NCBI RefSeq assembly: GCF_001632845.1
Contig: NZ_CP011994.1
Coordinates: 2,800,001 to 2,864,000 of the forward strand
Source: Ectothiorhodospira sp. BSL-9
GTDB taxonomy: Bacteria > Pseudomonadota > Gammaproteobacteria > Ectothiorhodospirales > Ectothiorhodospiraceae
Reading direction: 5' to 3'
Length of the DNA stretch: 64,000 nt
Shown in pieces: positions 37,753-46,443 of the stretch. Both the position numbers and the translations under genes were made by a program. How positions within the stretch are numbered: the stretch's first letter is position 1; the number at the start of each line of letters is the position of its first letter. The notes beneath the pieces are model-generated. The model saw only the letters and a program-made list of their open reading frames with translations. It was not told the origin of the DNA and did no database searches.

Positions 37753-37779
37753 AGCCCCTCTCCCTGTGGGGGAGGGGCT
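37753..37779. terminator. Palindromic repeat between hemerythrin and ettA genes
   Basis: Arms AGCCCCTCTCCC / GGGGGAGGGGCT (one mismatch) around TGT, followed by CTGGGGTGAGGG. It lies between convergent stops and resembles the palindromes at 35785 and 63442. It probably terminates transcription in both directions; the trailing GGGGTGAGGG extension suggests a dispersed repeat family rather than an isolated terminator. Confidence 0.65.
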
Positions 37780-37802
37780 GGGGTGAGGGAAAACGGAGTG
37801 AC

Positions 37803-39470
37803 TCAGGCCTCCAGGCGACGGTATTTCACCCGGTGAGGCTGATCTGCGTCGCTGCCCAGACGCTTGCGGCGATCCTCCTCGTAGTCCTGGTAATTCCCCT
37901 CGAAGAAGACCACATTGCCGTCCTCCTCGAAGGCCAGGATATGGGTCGCGATACGGTCCAGGAACCAGCGATCGTGAGAGATCACCACGGCGCTGCCGGG
38001 GAAGTCCAGGATCGCCTCTTCCAGGGCTCTCAGGGTTTCCACGTCCAGATCGTTGGTAGGTTCATCCAGCAGTAACAGGTTACCACCGCTGCGCAGCAAC
38101 TTGGCCAGGTGAGCGCGATTACGCTCACCGCCGGAAAGCTCCTTCATGAGCTTCTGCTGATCACTGCCCTTGAAGTTGAAGCGGCCCACATAGGCGCGGG
38201 AGGGCATCTGGAAGTTGCCCACATGGATGATGTCCTGACCATCCGAGACTTCTTCCCAGACCGTGCGCTGATCCTGCAGGGCATCACGGGTCTGATCCAC
38301 ATAGGCCACCTGCACGGTCTCACCGACGCGGATCTCGCCTGAATCCGGCTTCTCCTGGCCAACGATCATGCGGAAGAGGGTGGACTTGCCCACCCCGTTG
38401 GGGCCGATCACACCGACAATGCCACCGCGGGGCAGCGAGAAGGAAAGGTTTTCATACAGCACCCGATCCCCGTAGGACTTGCTCACACCCTCCAGATCCA
38501 CCACCACGTCGCCCAGGCGTGGGCCGGGCGGGATGTAGATCTCCTTGGTCTCGCTGCGTTTCTGGTAGTCCTGTGAGGAGAGTTCCTCAAAGCGCTTGAG
38601 GCGGGCCTTGCTCTTGGCGGAACGGCCCTTGGGGTTGCTGCGCACCCATTCCAGTTCCGATTCCATGTTCTTGCGGCGGGCGCTTTCCTGCTTCTCCTCG
38701 ATCTCCAGGCGTTTCTCCTTCTGTTCCAGCCAGGAGGAGTAGTTACCCTGCCAGGGAATGCCTTGACCCCGGTCCAGTTCGAGGATCCAGCCCGCCACGT
38801 TATCCAGGAAGTAGCGATCGTGGGTCACTGCCACCACGGTACCGGTGAATTCCGACAGGAAGCGCTCCAGCCAGGCCACCGATTCGGCGTCCAGGTGGTT
38901 GGTGGGTTCGTCCAGGATCAGCATGTCCGGGGCCGAGAGCAGCAAGCGGCACAGGGCCACCCGGCGGCGCTCACCACCGGAGAGCTTGGTCACGTCGGCA
39001 TCCCAGGGGGGCAGACGCAGGGCATCGGCGGCCACTTCCAGCTTGCGCTCCAGATCCCAGGCGCCGGCAGAGTCGATGCGATCCTGAAGCTCCGCCTGTT
39101 CGGCCAGCAGGGTATCGAAATCCGCATCGGGGTTGGCGAATTCCTCGGCGATGGCATTGAAGCGATCCACCAGGGCCTTCACCTCGCCGACACCGTCCTC
39201 CACATTGCCGCGCACGTCCTTGTCCGGGTCAAGATGAGGTTCCTGGGAAAGAAAGCCGATCTTGATGCCCGGTTGCGGGCGCGCCTCGCCGATATATTCC
39301 TTGTCCAGGCCCGCCATGATGCGCAGCAGGGTGGATTTACCCGCACCGTTATAACCCAGCACGCCGATCTTGGCGCCCGGGAAGAAGTTCAGCGAGATGT
39401 CCTTGAGGATTTCCTTTTTTGGCGGGACGACCTTGCCCACACCATTCATGGTGTAGATATATTGGGCCAT
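37803..39470 (-). CDS. ettA: Energy-dependent translational throttle protein EttA (ABC-F)
   Basis: Ribosome-binding ABC-F ATPase (555 residues) that gates the first peptide bond according to ADP/ATP ratio. It has two nucleotide-binding domains: Walker [10 protein letters not shown] (about 39-47) and GPNGVGKST (about 355-363), signatures LSGGERRR and LSGGERNR, and Walker [10 protein letters not shown] and LDEPTNDLD. The arm insertion in domain 1 and the charged linker [17 protein letters not shown]-type are typical of EttA. Length equals E. coli EttA. It is monocistronic, divergent from the CHASE-PAS-GGDEF gene. Confidence 0.95.
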   Translation of the reverse strand: MAQYIYTMNGVGKVVPPKKEILKDISLNFFPGAKIGVLGYNGAGKSTLLRIMAGLDKEYIGEARPQPGIKIGFLSQEPHLDPDKDVRGNVEDGVGEVKALVDRFNAIAEEFANPDADFDTLLAEQAELQDRIDSAGAWDLERKLEVAADALRLPPWDADVTKLSGGERRRVALCRLLLSAPDMLILDEPTNHLDAESVAWLERFLSEFTGTVVAVTHDRYFLDNVAGWILELDRGQGIPWQGNYSSWLEQKEKRLEIEEKQESARRKNMESELEWVRSNPKGRSAKSKARLKRFEELSSQDYQKRSETKEIYIPPGPRLGDVVVDLEGVSKSYGDRVLYENLSFSLPRGGIVGVIGPNGVGKSTLFRMIVGQEKPDSGEIRVGETVQVAYVDQTRDALQDQRTVWEEVSDGQDIIHVGNFQMPSRAYVGRFNFKGSDQQKLMKELSGGERNRAHLAKLLRSGGNLLLLDEPTNDLDVETLRALEEAILDFPGSAVVISHDRWFLDRIATHILAFEEDGNVVFFEGNYQDYEEDRRKRLGSDADQPHRVKYRRLEA

Positions 39471-39662
39471 ATGGAACCTGTATGGGGAATGAGTTGTGCG
39501 ATGAAAACGGGCGACTGGCCCGGTGCGTTGTCCGCATTATCCTGAAGTTGATCGGCAGTTTCCACCGGCCACTTCGGCAAGTGCCCAGATATGCGGGTTT
39601 TTTTGCCTTGAAAGGGTCACAGTCTTTTGGCAAGCTGGACCCATTCCAATTGCGACGCCCGG

Positions 39663-41536
39663 ATGCCCACTCCTCCCTCCCTATCCTTCGCGCAGCGCAA
39701 AGCCACAACGCATGGTCGGCCGGGTTATCGGCCCATGGCAGCGGGGGCACTGGCCATCCTCCTGGCCGTGGTGGGCTTCACCGGTGTGGACATGCTGCTG
39801 GAGCAACGCCTGCAGGACCGCGCCCGGACCCAGGTCCTTGGTGAACTCTCCACCGTCCGGGCCCGCATGGAAGGTGAACTCAACGCCACCATCCATTTCA
39901 CCCTGGTGCTGGCCACCTACGCAGGGATCCACCCCAACATCAGCGAGAGCGAATTCCGCCGGGTGGCGGCAGAGCTGTTTCGTCAACGCAGCGACATCAT
40001 ACGCAACATCACCCTGGCCCCGGACAATGTCATCCGGTTCGTGTACCCGCAGGCGGGCAATGAGGCCGCCCTGGGGCTGGATCTGGAGAACCACCCGGAG
40101 CAGGGCGAGTCGGTTTATCGCATGATGCAGACCGCCGATACGGTGCTTGCCGGGCCCTGGGAGCTGGTTCAGGGCGGCACGGGGCTGATCATTCGCACCC
40201 CCGTATACCTGAACTCTGATCGCGGCCGGCATGATCCCCAGGCCTACTGGGGGCTGACCAGCATCCCCATCGACATGGAGGTCATCTATGAGATCACGGG
40301 CCTCATCGACCTGCAGGATCGGCTGGATATTGCCATTCGGGGGCGCGATGGCCTTGGCCCTGCCGGTGCCGTGTTCTTCGGCGACCCGGAACTCTTCAAC
40401 CGGGACAGCCTGCGCCAGGAGGTGATCATCAAGGGGGGCGCTGGGAACTGGCTGCACGGCCCAAGGGTGGGTGGTCTGCCGCCACGGCGCGTCCCATGGC
40501 CTGGCACCTTACGGGTCTCACCCTGGTGCTGGTGGCCGGCGCCCTGGCATGGCGCATGACAAAGCAGTCCGAGCGCGTTCGGATCTCCCAGGCGCTTTAT
40601 CAGGGGCTGAGCGAGCGCCTCAGGGCCACGATTGCGGCCATGCCCGACATTTGCTTCATCCTGGACTCCGAGGGTCGTTACCTGGAGGTGTTCGGCGGCC
40701 ATGACCCCCAGAGTTATCACACCAGTCATCAGGCCCTGCTGGGTCGGACCCTGCATGAGGTCATGCCCCGGGACAAGGCGGATCTCTTCCTGGCGCGGAT
40801 TCATGAGACCCTGCGCACCGGGCAGCTGCAATCCATCGAATATGCCCTGTCGGTGGAGGATGTGGAAGGCGTTGAACCGGAAAGTGGACCTGCGGGATCC
40901 CAGTGGTTCGAGGGCCGTGTCACGCCCCTGGGAAAGGATGTCATGGGGCGTCCGGCGGTGATCTGGCTGTCGGTGAACATCACCCAGCGCAAGAAGGCCC
41001 AGGACAGCATGCGCTTCATGGCCCTCCATGATGCATTGACCGGCCTGGCCAACCGTACCCTGCTCAGGGATCGCATCATCCATGCCATTCCACAGGCGCG
41101 GCGGGAGCAGAGCCGTATCGCCGTCATGTACATCGACCTGGACGACTTCAAGCCCATCAATGACAGCCTGGGGCACGACGCCGGCGATACGGTGCTGTGC
41201 GAAGTGGCGCAACGACTCAACGAATCCGTAAGGGATTCGGACACCGTGGCCCGGGTGGGCGGGGACGAATTCGTGATCCTGCTGGAAAGACTACCGGATC
41301 CGGAAATGGCGGCGCGCATCGCCGAAAAGATCCTGGAGGTGCTTGGCAAGCCGATCCACGCCAAGGGCCGCCCCTGCCAGGTGACCACCAGCATCGGTAT
41401 CAGCCTGTATCCGGATCACGGCGAGACCTACGAATCCCTGTTGGGAGCGGCGGACCGGGCCCTTTACAAGGCCAAGTCCCAGGGCAAGGGCCGCTACTGG
41501 CAGGCCGATTCCCGTCCCACAAACATCAGTTCCTGA
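39663..41536 (+). pseudogene. CHASE-PAS-GGDEF diguanylate cyclase, frameshifted before TM2
   Basis: Frame 1 gives TM1 (about 26-46), then a periplasmic CHASE domain (LATYAGIHPNISESEFRRVA; about 50-255). Phase is lost at a run of six G (40433-40438). The other frame then gives ELAARPKGGWSAATARP, TM2, PAS and GGDEF. Adding one G yields KGGRWELAARP and a 624-residue protein. The GGDEF site is intact (RVGGDEF), with an inhibitory I-site RDSD five residues ahead, so the repaired protein should make c-di-GMP under product inhibition. The start is uncertain (ATG 39663 or TTG 39627). The end overlaps the convergent yadH stop by 11 bases. Confidence 0.87.
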
Positions 41537-42299
41537 TGCCCACACCCTTGTTCAGCAGGAACAGGGCCACGCCATACAGGACCAGCACAAAGCCGATGAT
41601 GATGGCGTAGGAGGTCGCCAGGCCGATATCGGCCACCCCCAGGAAGCCATAACGGAAGGCATTCACCATGTACAGGATCGGATTGAGCATGGAGGCCCCC
41701 TGCCAGAACTCCGGCAGCAGGGTGATGGAGTAGAACACCCCCCCCAGATAGGTCAACGGCGTGAGGATGAAGGTGGGGACGATGGAGATATCATCGAAGC
41801 TGCGGGCAAACACCCCGTTAATCAGCCCGGCCAGGGCAAAAAGGGTGGCCGTGAGCACCACCACCGAGAGGGTGACCGCCAGATTGTGGATGGCCAGCGG
41901 GCTGAAGATCATGGAGATCAGGGTCACTGCCACCCCCACCGCCAGGCCGCGGCAGACACCACCCGCCACGAACCCCAGGATGATCAGGTAATTGGGCACG
42001 GGCGAAACCAGCATCTCTTCCAGGTGGCGCTGAAACTTGGCGCTGTAGAAGGAGGACACCACGTTCGAGTAGGCATTGGTGATCACCGCCATCATGATCA
42101 GCCCTGGGACAATGAAGTCCATATAACGGATGCCTTCCATCTCCCCGATGCGCGAACCGATCAAGCCCCCGAAGATGATGAAGTACAGCCCCATGGTGAT
42201 CACCGGGGGCAGGATGGTCTGAATCCAGATGCGGGAAAAACGCAGGACTTCCTTGGTCACGATGGTGCGCAGGGCCACCCAATTGGCATAGCCTGACAT
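41526..42299 (-). CDS. yadH: ABC-2 type permease YadH
   Basis: Inner-membrane exporter subunit of 257 residues with six hydrophobic helices of the ABC-2 family; the conserved NPILYMVNAFRYG motif lies in the last third. It pairs with the ATPase encoded immediately upstream, the two being joined by a one-base TAATG stop/start overlap. The E. coli homologues YadG/YadH are an uncharacterised exporter. The stop overlaps the tail of the convergent GGDEF gene. Confidence 0.92.
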   Translation of the reverse strand: MSGYANWVALRTIVTKEVLRFSRIWIQTILPPVITMGLYFIIFGGLIGSRIGEMEGIRYMDFIVPGLIMMAVITNAYSNVVSSFYSAKFQRHLEEMLVSPVPNYLIILGFVAGGVCRGLAVGVAVTLISMIFSPLAIHNLAVTLSVVVLTATLFALAGLINGVFARSFDDISIVPTFILTPLTYLGGVFYSITLLPEFWQGASMLNPILYMVNAFRYGFLGVADIGLATSYAIIIGFVLVLYGVALFLLNKGVGIRN

Positions 42300-43234
42300 T
42301 ATGCGGTCACCCCCGTATTGCGGCTCTCGTCCACCATATTCATGAAGAGTTGCTCCAGGCGATTGGTCTTGTTGCGCATGCTGCGCACCTGAATGCCTTC
42401 CCGGTTCAGATCCAGGAAGAGTTGATTCAGGCTGACATCCCGATCCACATCCGCCTCCAGGGTGAGTTCATCCACCCAGCGCAGTCGATGCTGGGGCAGG
42501 GTGGGCAACTGCATCAGTGGCTGGCTCAGATCCAGGATGAAGGTTTCCGTGTTGAGCTGGTTGAGCAGACCCTTCATGGTGGTGTTCTCGATGATGCGCC
42601 CGTGATCGATGATGCCGATGTTCCGGCACAGGCTCTCGGCCTCCTCCAGGTAGTGGGTGGTGAGGATGATGGTGCAGCCCTCCCGGTTGATCTCGCGCAG
42701 AAACCTCCACATGGAGCGGCGGATCTCGATATCCACCCCGGCGGTGGGCTCGTCCAGGATCAGCAACCTGGGTTCGTGCACCAGGGCCCGGGCGATCATC
42801 AGGCGGCGTTTCATGCCCCCCGATAGCAGCCGCGCCATGCCCTTGCGTTTATCCCACAGGCCCAACTCCACCAGATATTTCTCGGCACGCTTCCAGGCCT
42901 CCTTGCGGGGGATGCCGTAATACCCGGCCTGGTTGACAACGATCTCCTCCACCGGCTCGAACATGTTGAAATTGAATTCCTGGGGGACCAGCCCCAGGCA
43001 ACGCTTGGCGGCGTAGAGGTCCTTGTCCAGGTCGTGACCGAAGATGGACACACTGCCCCCGGACTTGTTCACCAGGGAGGCCACGATACTGATGGTGGTG
43101 GATTTCCCGGCCCCGTTGGGGCCAAGCAGGGCGTAGAAATCGCCGGGCTCCACCTGCAGATCAATGCCCTTGAGGGCCTCGAATCCGTTCTTGTAGGTCT
43201 TGGTCAGGTTCTGGATGGACAGGGCGTGGGGCAT
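42299..43234 (-). CDS. yadG: ABC transporter ATP-binding protein YadG
   Basis: Cytoplasmic ATPase of 311 residues: Walker A GPNGAGKSTT (about 37-46), Q-loop VPQEFNFNMFE, signature LLSGGMKRRL, Walker B LLILDEPTAGVD, H-loop LTTHYLEEAE, and a C-terminal domain of about 80 residues. The frame continues upstream to 43570 over the pepA gene on the other strand, but ATG 43234 with MPHALSIQNLTKTY is the normal start. The substrate is unknown. Divergent from the M17 peptidase with 115 bases between. Confidence 0.92.
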   Translation of the reverse strand: MPHALSIQNLTKTYKNGFEALKGIDLQVEPGDFYALLGPNGAGKSTTISIVASLVNKSGGSVSIFGHDLDKDLYAAKRCLGLVPQEFNFNMFEPVEEIVVNQAGYYGIPRKEAWKRAEKYLVELGLWDKRKGMARLLSGGMKRRLMIARALVHEPRLLILDEPTAGVDIEIRRSMWRFLREINREGCTIILTTHYLEEAESLCRNIGIIDHGRIIENTTMKGLLNQLNTETFILDLSQPLMQLPTLPQHRLRWVDELTLEADVDRDVSLNQLFLDLNREGIQVRSMRNKTNRLEQLFMNMVDESRNTGVTA

Positions 43235-43349
43235 GGGCAATCCGTGATCCGCTCCGGGAGATGGGCAGGCCGGGGATTTTAACAGATCCGTTTTTTCCCC
43301 GGGTCGGGATGATAGATTACGGGGATACACCCATCGAACCCGGATACCC

Positions 43350-44758
43350 ATGACCGACTGTTTCGAACGCGACCATGCCGCACAGGCAATCACCCTGATC
43401 CCCCTGGAAGCCGCCCTTTTTGATCCCTGGCTGGAACGACAGCCGGAGCGGATCCGCAACTGGGTGAAGGCCTCCCGTTTCCAGCCCAAGGCCGGCCACC
43501 ACCTGCCGCTGCCGGAAACCGATGGCCGCGTTCGGCGGATGCTGGTGGGCATCGACCCGGACGCCGCCACCTGGGCCGTGGCGGATCTGCCGGGCCGGCT
43601 GGGGGAGGGGGTCTACACCCTGGAGTGTGACTGGTCGCCGGAGCGCCTCACCCAGGCGGCGGTGGGTTGGGGGCTGGGTAGCTACCGGTTCGAGCGCTAC
43701 CGCGCTTCCGACAAGCCCCATCCGCGACTGAGCCTTGCCCGACTCACCGATGATCAGGCGCAGCGAGTCGAGCAGACCGTGACCGCCATTGGCCTGGTGC
43801 GGGATCTCATCAACACCCCGGCCGAGGACATGATGCCCGAGCACCTGGCCGAATCCGCCGAGCAACTGGGCGAGACCTTCGGTGCCACGGTGCGGCAGGT
43901 GGTGGGGAATGCCCTGCTGACAGAGAACTACCCCAGCATTCACCGGGTGGGGCGGGCCAGTCACCACGCCCCCGTGTGATCGATTTACAGTGGGGGAACG
44001 ATGCCCATCCTCAGATCACCCTGGTGGGCAAGGGAGTGTGTTTCGATACCGGTGGGCTTGATATCAAACCGAGCAACGGCATGCGCCTCATGAAAAAGGA
44101 CATGGGCGGTGCCGCCCACGTGCTGGGCCTGGCGCATTTGATCATGGCGGCGGGCCTGCGGGTGCGCCTGCGGGTGCTGATTGGCGCCGTGGATAACGCC
44201 ATCGATGGCAACGCCTTCCGACCGGGGGACGTGATCACCACCCGCAAGGGCCTGACCGTGGAAGTGGACAATACCGATGCCGAGGGTCGTCTGGTGTTGT
44301 GTGATCTGCTCACCCAGGCCTGCGAGGAGAGCCCCTCACTGATCATCGACTTTGCCACCCTCACGGGGGCGGCGAGGGTGGCGGTAGGTACGGAGATCGC
44401 AGCTTTCTTCACGGATGCCCGTGAACTGGTCCATGGCCTGCATCGTCACGCAGAGACCCAGGAGGACCCTTGCTGGCGACTGCCGCTGCATGAACCCTAC
44501 CGGGAGTTGCTGGAGAGCTCCGTGGCGGATCTGGCCAACAGCGGCAGTACCCCGTATGCGGGAGCCATCACCGCCGGACTGTTCCTCAAGGCCTTCGTGC
44601 CCCAGACTCAGCCCTGGATCCATTTTGATGTGATGGCCTGGAACACCCGGGCCCGCCCGGGGCGTCCCAAGGGCGGCGAGGCCCTGGGCGTGCGTGCGGT
44701 ATTCGCCTGGCTGGAGGAGCGTTTCAGTACGCCCCAAGGTCCAGACTGCCAAGATTGA
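43350..44758 (+). pseudogene. Leucyl aminopeptidase family protein (M17), frameshifted
   Basis: Frame 1 from ATG 43350 gives the N-terminal domain and the start of the catalytic domain (LVRDLINTPAEDMMP) and stops at 43977-43979. The other frame continues from IDLQWGN with the two-metal site: VGKGVCFDTGG, the Lys of MRLMKKDMGGAA, and NTDAEGRLVL. A run of five C (43969-43973) marks the junction; one more C restores HAPRVIDLQW and a 469-residue protein of normal M17 length. All metal ligands are intact in the second part. Its 3' end overlaps the glutamate dehydrogenase gene on the other strand by 35 bases. Confidence 0.9.
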
Positions 44759-46154
44759 TCCGGGTCACCGCCAGGGCGTAGGCGGCGGTGCGGTAGTCCA
44801 GGTGCCGCCCGCCCTCGCGCCGGAACCGGGCGATCTCCTGGAACGCCACGCGCATGGCATCGTCCAGGCCGGAGCGCACCAGGTCCACTTCTTCGGCGCC
44901 ACGGATGAGGTTCTCGCGCATCCAGGCGGGGGTCTTTTCACCACTCATCATTTCCAGAGCAGAAACGATATGCTCGCCCCGGGTTTCATCCAGGCGACGC
45001 TGCAGGCGCCCGAAGCGGATATGGGAGAGGTTACGGATCCACTCGAAGTACGAGACCACCACACCGCCGGCGTTGGCATAGATGTCCGGCAGGATCACCG
45101 TGCCCTTGCCACGCAGGATCTCGTCCGCCTCGTAGGTGATGGGTCCGTTGGCGGCTTCGATGATCAAGGGGGCGCGGATGGCCTCGGCATTGTCCTTGTG
45201 GATCACGCCCTCCAGGGCCGCCGGGATGAGCACGTCACAGTCTTCCGCCAGCACGCTTGCCCCTTTGTCCACGAACCGGGCATCGGGATAGCCCAGCACC
45301 GTGCCGTGCTCATTCATGTAGCAACGTACCGACTCCACCGACAGACCCCGCTCGTCCATCAGGGCGCCCTCGCGCTCGATGATCCCGATGATGCGGGCGC
45401 CATCCTCCTCCTGCAGGAACCTGGCCGCGTGATAGCCCACATTGCCCAGACCCTGCACGATGATGCGCTTGCCCTCCAGGGACCCCTGCAGGCCCACCGC
45501 CTCCACCTCGGAGGGGTGGCGGAAGAACTCCCTGAGGGCATACTGGATGCCGCGCCCCGTGGCCTCCAGCCTTCCCGGCATTCCGCCCAGATCCACTGGT
45601 TTGCCGGTCACACAGCCCACGTAGTTGATATCTTCCGGGTAGAGGTTCTTGTAAGTATCCAGAATCCAGGCCATTTCCCGCTGACCTGTACCCACGTCGG
45701 GAGCGGGCACGTTGGTGGCCGGGCTGAGGAATCCGCGACGGGCCAGCTCCCGGGCAAAACGCCGGGTGATGAGTTCCATCTCGTCCCGGTCGTACTGGGT
45801 GGGGTCAATGCACAGACCGCCCTTGGAGCCGCCAAAGGGCACATCCACGATGGCGCATTTATAGGTCATCAGCGCAGCCAGGGCCTCGGTATCGTCCTGA
45901 TCCACGGTGGGGGAGAAGCGCAGCCCCCCCTTGGCGGGAAGACGATGGGTGCTGTGTACGGCCCGCCAGCCGGTGAAGGTACGCACCTCCCCGCGCAGCT
46001 TGATGGGAAACGAGACCTGCAGGGTGGCGTTACAGGCTTTGAGGGCACGATCAGCCCCGGGCTCCAGCTTTACCTCCTTGAGGGCTCGATCCAGCATCAG
46101 GGCCACGTTCTGCTGAAAACTCCCGGAGCGGGCGGCGGTAGGTTGATCGGTCAT
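44724..46154 (-). CDS. Glutamate dehydrogenase (Glu/Leu/Phe/Val family)
   Basis: Cytoplasmic oxidoreductase of 476 residues interconverting glutamate and 2-oxoglutarate plus ammonia. The catalytic segment VPFGGSKGGLCIDP, the PAPDVGTGQREMAW motif and the NAD(P) Rossmann segment IVQGLGNVGYHAA are intact; a fungal/bacterial GdhB-like longer N terminus (about 60 residues) is present. A strong AGGAGGT lies 5 bases ahead of the ATG. The coenzyme cannot be assigned with certainty. The stop lies inside the convergent peptidase gene. Confidence 0.92.
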   Translation of the reverse strand: MTDQPTAARSGSFQQNVALMLDRALKEVKLEPGADRALKACNATLQVSFPIKLRGEVRTFTGWRAVHSTHRLPAKGGLRFSPTVDQDDTEALAALMTYKCAIVDVPFGGSKGGLCIDPTQYDRDEMELITRRFARELARRGFLSPATNVPAPDVGTGQREMAWILDTYKNLYPEDINYVGCVTGKPVDLGGMPGRLEATGRGIQYALREFFRHPSEVEAVGLQGSLEGKRIIVQGLGNVGYHAARFLQEEDGARIIGIIEREGALMDERGLSVESVRCYMNEHGTVLGYPDARFVDKGASVLAEDCDVLIPAALEGVIHKDNAEAIRAPLIIEAANGPITYEADEILRGKGTVILPDIYANAGGVVVSYFEWIRNLSHIRFGRLQRRLDETRGEHIVSALEMMSGEKTPAWMRENLIRGAEEVDLVRSGLDDAMRVAFQEIARFRREGGRHLDYRTAAYALAVTRINLGSLDLGAY

Positions 46155-46216
46155 GAAACCTCCTGTTTGACGATTGTGGCGCCTTGGCCCGATGGTATCT
46201 CCACAGGCACGCCAAG

Positions 46217-46240
46217 CGTCGTGAAAGGACGTTCACGACG
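46217..46240 (-). repeat. Perfect inverted repeat upstream of the glutamate dehydrogenase gene
   Basis: CGTCGTGAA / TTCACGACG, 9-bp arms around a 6-base centre. It lies between the small Cys/His-rich gene and the dehydrogenase gene, both on the minus strand. It could end the cyd transcript or act as an operator for the dehydrogenase promoter. Confidence 0.5.
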
Positions 46241-46249
46241 GCAGAGTAT

Positions 46250-46441
46250 TCAGGAGCGTGAAAGCTTCCGGCGCCGATCCTCGTCCGCCTTCTCCCGCAG
46301 GGCGCGGGCCGTGTTCTTTTCCGGATTGCTGAACACGAAGCGTCCGGCCAGCACGCAGCCCTTCATGCCCGGCTCACAGGGGCGATCATCCAGATGGCCG
46401 CACAGGCCCTTGCTTTCATGTGGGCAACCCCATCCACCCAT
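46250..46441 (-). CDS. Small Cys/His-rich protein downstream of cydC, unknown
   Basis: 63 residues with regularly spaced C6, H8, C14, H16, C22 and C29 in the N-terminal half, then a hydrophobic AGRFVF segment and a strongly basic, Arg/Lys-rich tail. GAGGAG lies 5 bases ahead of the ATG, and the gene starts 3 bases after the cydC stop, so it is very likely translated as the last gene of the cyd operon. The spacing suggests a zinc or iron-sulfur site. I do not recognise the family; it is not CydX, which is a single hydrophobic helix. Confidence 0.75.
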   Translation of the reverse strand: MGGWGCPHESKGLCGHLDDRPCEPGMKGCVLAGRFVFSNPEKNTARALREKADEDRRRKLSRS

Positions 46442-46443
46442 GA

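Noticed and set aside
42299-43570. YadG with a 110-residue extension
   Set aside because: The extra part overlaps the peptidase gene on the other strand and does not resemble the family; ATG 43234 starts the usual domain.
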